A DNA stretch of 29,666 bases. Origin: Candidatus Aerophobus profundus SCGC AAA252-L23 (GTDB taxonomy: Bacteria; Aerophobota; Aerophobia; Aerophobales; Aerophobaceae). The stretch spans positions 1-29,666 of the forward strand of contig AQRW01000163.1 of assembly GCA_000402295.1 (NCBI GenBank), read 5' to 3'. Of this stretch, positions 1-7,829 are shown one piece after another (position 1 is the first letter of the stretch; every line of letters begins with the position of its first letter). The position numbers and the translations under genes are program-made. Below the pieces are notes generated by a model that was not told the origin of the DNA, searched no databases, and saw only the letters and a program-made list of their open reading frames with translations.

Positions 1-984
1 GTGGAAGCCGAAGTAGGAGCTATCGTGGTAGCTACCGGTTTTCAGACCTTCGCGCCTGAGCTAAAACCGGAATACGCCTATGAAACATATGACAATGTAA
101 TAACGGGTCTGGAGTTTGAGCGTCTTTCCTCTGCCTCCGGTCCTACCGGTGGGAGAATTATCGTAAACGGACAAGAACCGCGGGAGGTAGTATTCATTCA
201 TTGTGTGGGTTCGAGGGACCGAACAGTAGGTAACGAGTATTGTTCAAGGGTTTGTTGTATGTACACCGCAAAACAAGCTTATTTAGTTAAGGAAAATCTA
301 CCGGAGGCTCGGATTACTGTCTTTTATACTGATATGAGAGCCTTTGGGAAAGGATTTGAAGAGTTTTACGATCGGGTAAGAGAAAAAGGGGTCAGGTATA
401 TTCGAGGAAATGCTTCTGAGATCTATAAGCAGGGAAACAAACTGGTGGTAAGGGGTGAAAATACTTTACTCAGCCGTCCCGTAGAGGTAAAGGCGGACTT
501 GGTGGTTCTGGCCGTGGGTCTGGTTCCTCATCCAAGTACAAAGCAAATTGCCCATCAACTTCATCTATCCTTCTCGCCCGATGGTTTTTTATTGGAAGCC
601 CATCCTAAACTGCGTCCAGTGGATACCTCTTGTGCCGGAATTTACTTAGCTGGATGTTGCCAGGGTCCTAAGGACATTCCCGATACGGTAGCTCAGGCCA
701 AGGCGGCTGCTTCCTCAGTTATTGGCCTGGTAAGCAAGGGGAAAATCCAGCTTCAGGCTACCACAGCTTATGTTGATCCAGAAATCTGCACTGGTTGCGG
801 TATTTGCATTTCCGTGTGTCCTTACGACGCCCGGCAAATCGATGAAAGAAGGAAAATAGCTACCGTTACAGAGGCAGCCTGTGAAGGATGTGGAGCGTGT
901 GTTTCGGCTTGTCCCAACGGAGCTTCTCAACAGTACAATTTTTCCCAAGGTCAGGTCATTTCCACATTAGAGGCGATACTATGA
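1..984 (+). CDS. hdrA: HdrA-like heterodisulfide reductase subunit A, C-terminal part (5' end outside window)
   Basis: The reading frame is open from the first base, so the N-terminal part lies outside the window; the GTG at base 1 is simply an in-frame codon. The 327 visible residues show the HdrA hallmarks: CVGSRD followed by YCSRVCC (ligands near the flavin), a TDMRAFGKGFEEFY stretch typical of HdrA, and two C-terminal ferredoxin motifs, CTGCGICISVCP and CEGCGACVSACP. The end resembles the C-terminus of the next gene, so this is probably the last half of another single or double HdrA. HdrA is the FAD-containing core of cytoplasmic flavin-based electron bifurcation complexes and passes low-potential electrons to ferredoxin through these clusters. 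The stop is 16 bases before the next start, so the two are surely co-transcribed. Confidence 0.93.
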   Translation: MEAEVGAIVVATGFQTFAPELKPEYAYETYDNVITGLEFERLSSASGPTGGRIIVNGQEPREVVFIHCVGSRDRTVGNEYCSRVCCMYTAKQAYLVKENLPEARITVFYTDMRAFGKGFEEFYDRVREKGVRYIRGNASEIYKQGNKLVVRGENTLLSRPVEVKADLVVLAVGLVPHPSTKQIAHQLHLSFSPDGFLLEAHPKLRPVDTSCAGIYLAGCCQGPKDIPDTVAQAKAAASSVIGLVSKGKIQLQATTAYVDPEICTGCGICISVCPYDARQIDERRKIATVTEAACEGCGACVSACPNGASQQYNFSQGQVISTLEAIL

Positions 985-1000
985 GAAAGCAGGTGTAAAG

Positions 1001-4000
1001 ATGCCCGAAAAACCCCAAAAAGTTGGTGCCGTATTAGTAATAGGCGCGGGAGTTGCTGGAATACAATCTTCTCTTGATTTAGCCAATTCGGGTTTCAAGG
1101 TGTATCTGTTAGATAGAGGATTAAGTGTGGGAGGGGTAATGACCCAGCTGGATAAGACTTTTCCCACCAATGACTGCGCTATGTGTATCTTGGGACCAAA
1201 GCTGGTTGATGTGGGTAGACACGAAAACATTCAAATCATCACTAAGGCTCAATTGGATAATCTAGAAGGTGATCCCGGTAGGTTTAAAGTCAAGATCAGG
1301 AAATTACCCAGATACGTGATTGAAGACAAATGTACTGGTTGTGGCAAATGTGTGGAAGAATGTCCGGTCACAAACTGGGCTAATGAATTTGAAGGCAATT
1401 TGACCAATAGGAAAGCCATTTATCGGCCTTTTCCCCAAGCAATTCCCAATATATTTGCTATTGATAAGAAAGGCCTATCTCCCTGTAGGGCCAATTGTCC
1501 TGCCGGCGTAAATGCTCAAGGTTACATTGCTCTTATTTCTCAGGGTAAATTCAAGGAGGCCTGGGAACTTATTCGGGAAGCCTGTCCTTTTCCTGGAGTT
1601 TGCGGCCGTATATGCCACCATCCTTGCGAGGATAAATGCAATCGCGGGGACCTAGATGAGCCTTTAGCTATAGCTTCTTTAAAAAGATTTGTTGCCGATT
1701 ACATAGCTCAAGTAGGGGAGGATAAGCCTTCCCCACCCTCAGAAAAACGATTAGAAAAGATTGCTATTATCGGATCCGGTCCGGCGGGATTAACTGCCGC
1801 CCACGATCTGGCCAAGCGCGGTTATCCAGTGACGGTGCTGGAAGCTCTCTCTGAGCCTGGAGGAATGATGCGAGTGGGAGTTCCGGAGTATAGATTACCC
1901 CGGAGGGTGCTGGCCCCTGAAATTGACTACATTTGTCATCTGGGAGTAAAAATCAAGACCAACACCCCCATTGGAAAAGAGCTAACTTTGGATGATTTAA
2001 AAAAACAAGGATACCAAGCAATATTTATCGCCACAGGAGCACATAAGAGCCAAAAACTGTCTATAGAAGGAGTGGAACTGGAGGGAGTTATTGAGGCAGT
2101 TCCTTTCCTGCGTGATCTAAATCTAGGTGAAATTACGGCGGACGTTTTTCAAGGAGAAAGGGTTACAGTGATTGGTGGAGGAAATGTTGCCCTAGATACT
2201 GCCAGATCGGCTCTGCGATTAGGAGCCAAAGAAGTTCATCTTGTTTGTTTGGAAGCAAGAGATGAAATGCCCGCCCAGAAGTGGGAAATTGTTCAAGCTC
2301 TGGGAGAGGGGGTACAACTGCATTGTTCTTTAGGAGGTCAAAGGATTATTGACCAAAAGGGAAAGGTTGCCGGGGTAGAGTGCCTGGAATGCAGTTCTGT
2401 TTTTGACGAAAAGGATAGATTTAACCCGAGTTTTAGACCAGGGACAGAATCAATCATGGAAACGGATAAAGTAATAATTGCCATCGGTCAGGAGTGTGAT
2501 TTGTCCTTCACCGACGGTGAAAAAATTGAGGTTACTCCGCAAGGAACCATAGCGGTAGATCCTGTTACCCTATCTACCCAAGGGGAGGGAGTGTTTGCCG
2601 GAGGTGATGTGGTTATTGGTCCAGCCTCCGTAGTGGAAGCGATAGCCGGCGGACACCAGGCCGCGGAGTCTATTGATAGATATCTAAGAGGAGAAGATCT
2701 GAAAGAGGGACGGGAGCAGCCTAAGGTAGAAACTGCTCCCCTACCCCAGTTTCATGTGGAATCAAGGCCTCGTCAGAAAATGCCCGTTATCCCATCTCGA
2801 GAAAGGATAGAAAATTTTGAGGAGTTCGAATTAGGCTTCACTGAACAAATGGCTATTGAGGAAGCAAAAAGATGTCTTAACTGCGGAGGATGTGCTGAGT
2901 GCTTCCAGTGTATTAAGGCTTGCGAAGAGGAAGCTATAAATCACCAGATGTGGGAAGAAGAAATTGAATTGGAAGTTGGTTCCATCATTCTAGCCTTGGG
3001 ATTTGACAAATTTAATCCGCAAATAAAAAAAGATTACGGATACGGTGTATTTCCAAATGTCATTACCAGTACTGAATTTGAAAGAATCCTCAGTGCTTCC
3101 GGCCCCTATCAAGGAGAAATTCTACGGCCTTCAGATAGAACTCATCCTCAGAAAATAGCCTTCGTTCAGTGTGTGGGATCACGAGACACTTCTGGTGAAG
3201 GTGAAAGAGAGTATTGTTCATCGGTGTGCTGTATGTCTGCTACTAAGGAGGCAATTATCGCCCAGGAGCACATCCCCGATCTTGAGACCCATATTTACTT
3301 TATGGATATGCGCGCCTTGGGAAAAGGTTTTGAGGATTATTATCAAAAAGCTCAGGAGAGATACCAGGTTATCTACCGCCGCTGCAGGATTTCCTTGATC
3401 GAGAATATCCCCGGTAGCGATGACTTGTGGGTAAACTACAGTAGCGAAGGAGGACAGATAACCAGAGACCGGTATGACTTGGTTGTTTTATCGGTCGGAT
3501 TGACTCCTCCGAGAGATATCAGAGAAATTAGCCAGAAGTTAGATATACAACTTAATGAATATGGATTTATCAAAACGGATAGTTGTTTTTTAACCCAGAC
3601 TACTCGTCCGGGAGTATATTGTTGTGGTGCTTGTACCGGGCCAAAAAATATTGCCGAGACTGTGTGTGAGGCAAGTGCAGCAGCAGCAGAAGTGCAGGCC
3701 TTACTTCGGGAAGCAAGAGGGACAAAGATTAGCCAAAAGGTGTATCCACCAGAGATTAATGTTAGCAATGAGGATCCCAGGATTGGAGTTTTCGTCTGTC
3801 AGTGCGGCACAAATATCGCCGGTTCCGTAAATGTTCCTCAGGTAGTCAGGTTTGCGACAAATCTTCCCTATGTAGTCTATGCTGAGAGTAACCCATATAC
3901 CTGCTCTCAAGATACTCAGCAGAAAATTAGAGAAAAAATAAAAGAACATCAGCTCAACAGGATAGTGGTTGCTTCTTGTACCCCCAGAACTCATGAGCAA

Positions 4001-5443
4001 TTATTTCAGGAAACAATCCGAGAGGCGGGCCTCAACCGATACCTATTTGAAATGGCCAATATTCGCGAGCAGTGTTCTTGGGTACACCTGCAGAGTAAAG
4101 ACCGGGCTACGGAAAAAGCTCAGCAATTGGTCAGGGTAGCGGTGGCCAAAGCGGAGTTGCTTATCCCCATAAAAGTCAAGTTATTCCCGGTGACTGCCCG
4201 AAGTTTGGTTATTGGCGGGGGCTTATCAGGAATGATGGCCGCCTTGAGTCTGGCAGAGCAGGGATTTAGAGTGTATCTGGTAGAAAAAGAAAAGAACCTG
4301 GGGGGAAATTTGCGTCATCTGCATTATACCCTCAGGGGAATAAATCCACAGCGGTTGCTTCAAAGCACCAGAGAAAAAATACGACAAAATGAGCTGATTA
4401 CTACATATACTGAGGCCGAAGTGAAAGAAGTATCCGGGTATGTAGGTAATTTTGAAGCCGTAGTTTATTCTAAGGAAGAAGACCGAATTACTCTAAAACA
4501 CGGAGCAATTATTGTGGCAACCGGAGCCGAGTACTACCGGCCGGAGGAATACTCTTACGGAGACAATGAAAAAGTCGTTACTCAGAGGGAATTGGAGGAC
4601 TTGTTGTCTCCGGATGCCCCTAGAATGATAAATTATCAAAATATAGTGATGATTCAATGTGTGGGCTCACGGTGTGAAGAAAGAAAATATTGTAGCCGAG
4701 TTTGCTGTTCTGAGGCAATAAAAAATGCCTTAAAAGTCAGAGATTTATGTCCGAAAACCAACATATACATCCTTTACAAAGACGTGAGGACCTATGGATT
4801 TCAAGAGAAATACTATCGCTACGCCCGCGAAAAGGGGATATTGTTTATTAGATATGATGATGAAAACAAACCTCAAGTTACTGTAGAAAAAGATATAGTG
4901 AGCATCCGTTTTCGGGATCACATAATCGGTAAGAATTTGAGAATAAATGCGGATCTTCTGGTTCTAAGTGCTGGAATAGTGCCCGGAGAAACAAATGCTG
5001 AGCTGGCAAAAATACTCAAACTTCCTCTCACGGAGGACAAATTCTTTATGGAGGCTCATCCAAAACTTCGTCCTCTCGAATTTGCCACCGAAGGAGTATT
5101 TCTCTGCGGATTAGCTCACTCGCCGCGCTCTATAGAAGAATCTATTTGTCAAGCCAAGGGAGCGGCCGCCAAAGCGGCCGTACTTTTGTCCCAGGAAGAA
5201 ATTGAAGCCAAAGCGATGGTAGTCTCGGTGAAATCAAAATTGTGTACCGGGTGCGGACGTTGTGTCGCGGTTTGTCCTTACGATGCCCGAGAGATTGATG
5301 AGGAAACCGGTGTTGCCCAAGTGAAAGAAGTGTTGTGTCAGGGATGTGGGGCTTGTGTAGCTGCCTGCCCGAATGGAGCTATCTTACAACCTGCTTTTGG
5401 AAAAAGAGAAACTATTGCTGCTCTAGAGGGGGCTTTATGGTGA
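1001..5443 (+). CDS. HdrA-NfnB-HdrA fusion, 1480 aa electron-bifurcating flavoprotein
   Basis: This is a giant fusion of two HdrA modules with an NfnB/GltD-like oxidoreductase inserted into the first. Residues 8-40 form the first HdrA FAD Rossmann fold, 111-121 a ferredoxin motif (CTGCGKCVEEC), and 122-158 the usual NRKAIYRPFPQA segment. Residues about 159-565 are the insert: a Cys-rich GltD-type N-domain (CRANCP, CGRICHHPCEDKC), an FAD site (GSGPAG at 258-263) and a nucleotide site (GGGNVALDTAR at 392-402). A six-cysteine segment (625-641) returns to HdrA, with CVGSRD near 724 and YCSSVCC near 738. Residues 926-1047 are an HdrA N-domain, 1068-1400 a second FAD module, and 1415-1456 two more ferredoxin motifs. 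NfnB domains bind NAD(P)H, so the fusion probably ties nicotinamide chemistry directly to HdrA. ATG start, with a weak ribosome site (CAGGTG) just upstream. Confidence 0.93.
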   Translation: MPEKPQKVGAVLVIGAGVAGIQSSLDLANSGFKVYLLDRGLSVGGVMTQLDKTFPTNDCAMCILGPKLVDVGRHENIQIITKAQLDNLEGDPGRFKVKIRKLPRYVIEDKCTGCGKCVEECPVTNWANEFEGNLTNRKAIYRPFPQAIPNIFAIDKKGLSPCRANCPAGVNAQGYIALISQGKFKEAWELIREACPFPGVCGRICHHPCEDKCNRGDLDEPLAIASLKRFVADYIAQVGEDKPSPPSEKRLEKIAIIGSGPAGLTAAHDLAKRGYPVTVLEALSEPGGMMRVGVPEYRLPRRVLAPEIDYICHLGVKIKTNTPIGKELTLDDLKKQGYQAIFIATGAHKSQKLSIEGVELEGVIEAVPFLRDLNLGEITADVFQGERVTVIGGGNVALDTARSALRLGAKEVHLVCLEARDEMPAQKWEIVQALGEGVQLHCSLGGQRIIDQKGKVAGVECLECSSVFDEKDRFNPSFRPGTESIMETDKVIIAIGQECDLSFTDGEKIEVTPQGTIAVDPVTLSTQGEGVFAGGDVVIGPASVVEAIAGGHQAAESIDRYLRGEDLKEGREQPKVETAPLPQFHVESRPRQKMPVIPSRERIENFEEFELGFTEQMAIEEAKRCLNCGGCAECFQCIKACEEEAINHQMWEEEIELEVGSIILALGFDKFNPQIKKDYGYGVFPNVITSTEFERILSASGPYQGEILRPSDRTHPQKIAFVQCVGSRDTSGEGEREYCSSVCCMSATKEAIIAQEHIPDLETHIYFMDMRALGKGFEDYYQKAQERYQVIYRRCRISLIENIPGSDDLWVNYSSEGGQITRDRYDLVVLSVGLTPPRDIREISQKLDIQLNEYGFIKTDSCFLTQTTRPGVYCCGACTGPKNIAETVCEASAAAAEVQALLREARGTKISQKVYPPEINVSNEDPRIGVFVCQCGTNIAGSVNVPQVVRFATNLPYVVYAESNPYTCSQDTQQKIREKIKEHQLNRIVVASCTPRTHEQLFQETIREAGLNRYLFEMANIREQCSWVHLQSKDRATEKAQQLVRVAVAKAELLIPIKVKLFPVTARSLVIGGGLSGMMAALSLAEQGFRVYLVEKEKNLGGNLRHLHYTLRGINPQRLLQSTREKIRQNELITTYTEAEVKEVSGYVGNFEAVVYSKEEDRITLKHGAIIVATGAEYYRPEEYSYGDNEKVVTQRELEDLLSPDAPRMINYQNIVMIQCVGSRCEERKYCSRVCCSEAIKNALKVRDLCPKTNIYILYKDVRTYGFQEKYYRYAREKGILFIRYDDENKPQVTVEKDIVSIRFRDHIIGKNLRINADLLVLSAGIVPGETNAELAKILKLPLTEDKFFMEAHPKLRPLEFATEGVFLCGLAHSPRSIEESICQAKGAAAKAAVLLSQEEIEAKAMVVSVKSKLCTGCGRCVAVCPYDAREIDEETGVAQVKEVLCQGCGACVAACPNGAILQPAFGKRETIAALEGALW

Positions 5444-5468
5444 AGATACGACCAATAGGAGGATCCAC

Positions 5469-5894
5469 TTGGATGATACATTTGAACCCAAAATAGTGGC
5501 TTTTTTATGTAACTGGTGTGCTTACGCCGGAGCAGATCTGGCGGGGACTTCCCGAATTCAATATCCACCAAACATCAGAGTGATGCGGCTAATGTGTTCC
5601 GGTGCCGTTGACCCACTATACGTGCTTAAAGCTCTTATAGATGGGGCAGATGGTGTGTTTATTGGTGGATGTCACCCGGGAGATTGTCATTATATTAGTG
5701 GCAATTATAAGGCCAGAAGACGAGTTGCCGTTGTTAAGGAGATACTAAGACAGGTGGGGTTTGAAGAGGATCGAGTTTGGCTAAGGTGGATATCTGCCAG
5801 CGAAGGAAAAATATTTGCCGATGTAATGATTGAGATGGTAGCAAAAATAAGAGAATTAGGACCAAATCCGCTGGTGAATACTTTGGCAGTTTAG
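5469..5894 (+). CDS. mvhD: MvhD-like [2Fe-2S] electron-transfer subunit (first copy)
   Basis: 141 residues covering the whole MvhD/FrhD-like family length. Visible hallmarks are FLCNWCAYAGADLAG near the N-terminus, a single Cys in LMCSGAVDP, and GGCHPGDCHY, which together supply the [2Fe-2S] ligands; a WISASEGKIFADV stretch follows. In methanogens MvhD bridges a hydrogenase to HdrA; in bacteria it bridges other electron input modules to HdrA. The start is a TTG, chosen because a perfect AGGAGG (5457-5462) sits 6 bases upstream; the nearby ATG is out of frame. It lies 25 bases after the HdrA-NfnB fusion and 22 before an FrhB-like gene. A second copy with the same neighbours occurs at 10863. 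Confidence 0.93.
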   Translation: MDDTFEPKIVAFLCNWCAYAGADLAGTSRIQYPPNIRVMRLMCSGAVDPLYVLKALIDGADGVFIGGCHPGDCHYISGNYKARRRVAVVKEILRQVGFEEDRVWLRWISASEGKIFADVMIEMVAKIRELGPNPLVNTLAV

Positions 5895-5916
5895 ATAGTT
5901 CCAGGGAGTATCAATA

Positions 5917-7047
5917 ATGGTTAAAGTCATACCTATTGAAGGTATCAAAATAAAAAGGGCCTTTAACTCTCTTTTTAGAGAGTTCCTGGAGAAAAACTTG
6001 GTAGATATACTTCTTGTTCCCCAGGAAACTGCTTGGGGTAATACCGTTGGTCAGACATTAGTCAAGGACCCAGATAAACTCCAAAGGGTAAATCCCCTGG
6101 CGCCAATAATGCCGGTAAATTCATCTACATTAGTGGGTGCCTTAACCAAGAAACAGTTAGAAAAAAGGCGAATAGGAGTAGTGCTCAGACCGTGTGAGAT
6201 TAGAGCACTAATAGAGCTCACTAAGTTCAAGCAAGCTGTTCTGGATGATGTCATAATTATTGGCGTGGATTGCCTGGGAGTTTATTCGGTTAAGACTTAT
6301 GTGCAATGCCGGCAAGAAATGAAAAACGGTGATTTATTAACTGCTCGATTTCTGGAAGCTGCCGAAGCAGGAGAACCTCTTTCTCCCCATTTCATGTGTA
6401 GGTCTGCCTGTCAGATTTGTGAATTTCCCGTTCCCGAACAAGTAGACCTGGTAATTGGTACCATCGGTAGAGAAAGAAAGGATACTATTTTTCTGGAAGC
6501 TCGGACCTCCACTGGTGAGGAAATAATCAAAGAGTTGAGTTTGGAGGAAGTACAACTGCCGCCCGGACGAGAAAAAGCAGTATCCAAGTTGATAAAAAAA
6601 AGAAAAGAGAAACGAGATCAGGTTTTCAAGAAAACACGGGCGGGAATTAATAGTGTGGCCGATTTGCTTTTTCAGTTTTCCACCTGCGTTTTGTGTCACA
6701 ATTGCCGTCGGGCTTGTCCTCTCTGTTATTGTAATGAATGCGTATTTGATACGGAAATTTTCCGATATCCGCCCCGTAAATACGCCGATTGGACAGAAAA
6801 ACAAGGAGCAATAAGAATGCCCAAAGATGTACTCCTCTTTCACTTGACCAGAATGACTCATATGATTACCTCTTGCGTGGGGTGTGGGCAATGCGAGGAT
6901 GCTTGTCCGAGCGATATACCGCTCGGCAGTATCTTCCCGTTAGTAGCAGAGAAGGTCCAGAAAATATTCGGGTACGTACCCGGAAAAAACGTTGAGCAAG
7001 AACCTCCTCTTAATATTTTTAAAGAAGAGGAACTTACGCCGCGATGA
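5917..7047 (+). CDS. FrhB/FdhB-like iron-sulfur flavoprotein subunit (first copy)
   Basis: 376 residues. The N-terminal half resembles the beta subunit of F420 hydrogenase/formate dehydrogenase: a RPCEIRALIEL helix (about 91-101), a GVDCLG segment (116-121), and CRSACQICEFPVP (161-173) leading to DLVIGTIG. A Lys/Arg-rich linker (about 215-242) follows, then a ferredoxin-like domain with CVLCHNCRRACP (257-268), LCYCNEC (269-275) and CVGCGQCEDACP (320-331). The family moves electrons between a flavin/deazaflavin donor and Fe-S partners; here the partner is probably HdrA through MvhD. ATG start with AGGGAG 8 bases upstream. The 318-aa protein at 11330 is a shorter paralogue in the same gene order. 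Whether it binds FAD, F420 or neither cannot be judged by eye. Confidence 0.82.
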   Translation: MVKVIPIEGIKIKRAFNSLFREFLEKNLVDILLVPQETAWGNTVGQTLVKDPDKLQRVNPLAPIMPVNSSTLVGALTKKQLEKRRIGVVLRPCEIRALIELTKFKQAVLDDVIIIGVDCLGVYSVKTYVQCRQEMKNGDLLTARFLEAAEAGEPLSPHFMCRSACQICEFPVPEQVDLVIGTIGRERKDTIFLEARTSTGEEIIKELSLEEVQLPPGREKAVSKLIKKRKEKRDQVFKKTRAGINSVADLLFQFSTCVLCHNCRRACPLCYCNECVFDTEIFRYPPRKYADWTEKQGAIRMPKDVLLFHLTRMTHMITSCVGCGQCEDACPSDIPLGSIFPLVAEKVQKIFGYVPGKNVEQEPPLNIFKEEELTPR

Positions 7048-7069
7048 ATTGACCGCAAGGAGCCACAAT

Positions 7070-7819
7070 TTGGGTAAAACACTGGCTGATGAGAATTATT
7101 TATTAATAAACGAGCTTGATCATAACTTTAAATATCGAATCGCCGCCCAACCGGGAGGTAAAGACATACAACGCTGTTTTGCTTGCGGCAGTTGTACGGC
7201 TACTTGTCCCCTGGCAAAAATCGACCAGAAATATAATCCCAGAAGAATAATTAGAATGGCTCTTTGGGGAATGAAAGAAGAGGTGTTTAGCAGTGATTTT
7301 GTCTGGATATGTTCGGCGCACTACGATTGTTCTCGCCGGTGTCCCCAAGGTGTTGATATTGGGTCTATTGCCAATGTGGTTCGAGAACTGGCCTTGCGGG
7401 AGGGATATCCCTGTCCCGTGGGCAATGCCTCTGATGGACTGGATAAACCGGAGGTTATCTCTTTAGCTAAACTTGACTTAGATTTCAAACATCAAATTGC
7501 GGCTCAGCCCGGAGGAGAAACGATAAGGCGTTGTTTTGCCTGTGGGCATTGCACGGCCAACTGTCCTGAACGAGAAAGAGATGATCGATATAATCCCAGA
7601 AGGTTTATTAGAATGATACTTTTAGGAATGAAGGAACAAGTCTTTCGGGATGAGTTTTTGTGGCTTTGCTCCACACACTATCGGTGTGAGAACCGCTGTC
7701 CCCAAGAGGTAAATGTGAAAGGAGTTATGCACGCTATTAGGAACATTGCTCTGGAAGACGGTTACAGTTTCCCCTTTTTGACCCTAAAAGGGAAGAAAAC
7801 CCAGACTAAGAACGGGTAA
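7070..7819 (+). CDS. hdrC: Tandem HdrC-like subunit (two fused HdrC domains)
   Basis: 249 residues made of two HdrC domains (about 15-115 and 136-232) sharing NFKYRIAAQPGG/DFKHQIAAQPGG, KYNPRR/RYNPRR and GMKEEVF/GMKEQVF blocks. Each has an intact first motif (CFACGSCTATCP at 36-47; CFACGHCTANCP at 155-166). The second motif is altered in both: CSAHYDCSRRCP (81-92) and CSTHYRCENRCP (200-211), with His where the usual CxxCxxCxxxCP has its second Cys. HdrC normally passes electrons between HdrA and HdrB, yet no HdrB is seen. An upstream TTG at 6992 keeps the frame open inside the previous gene, but the TTG at 7070 is preferred because AAGGAG (7057-7062) lies 7 bases before it. Ten bases separate it from the double HdrA downstream. 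Confidence 0.87.
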   Translation: MGKTLADENYLLINELDHNFKYRIAAQPGGKDIQRCFACGSCTATCPLAKIDQKYNPRRIIRMALWGMKEEVFSSDFVWICSAHYDCSRRCPQGVDIGSIANVVRELALREGYPCPVGNASDGLDKPEVISLAKLDLDFKHQIAAQPGGETIRRCFACGHCTANCPERERDDRYNPRRFIRMILLGMKEQVFRDEFLWLCSTHYRCENRCPQEVNVKGVMHAIRNIALEDGYSFPFLTLKGKKTQTKNG

Positions 7820-7829
7820 GGATAACAAG

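Noticed and set aside
6337..6891. A 184-codon leftward open frame opposite the first FrhB-like gene
   Set aside because: It is wholly antisense to a gene with clear Fe-S motifs and encodes nothing recognisable.
6992..7069. 26-residue N-terminal extension of the double HdrC from a TTG inside the preceding gene
   Set aside because: No ribosome site there, and the residues do not match the repeat unit; the TTG at 7070 has AAGGAG upstream.
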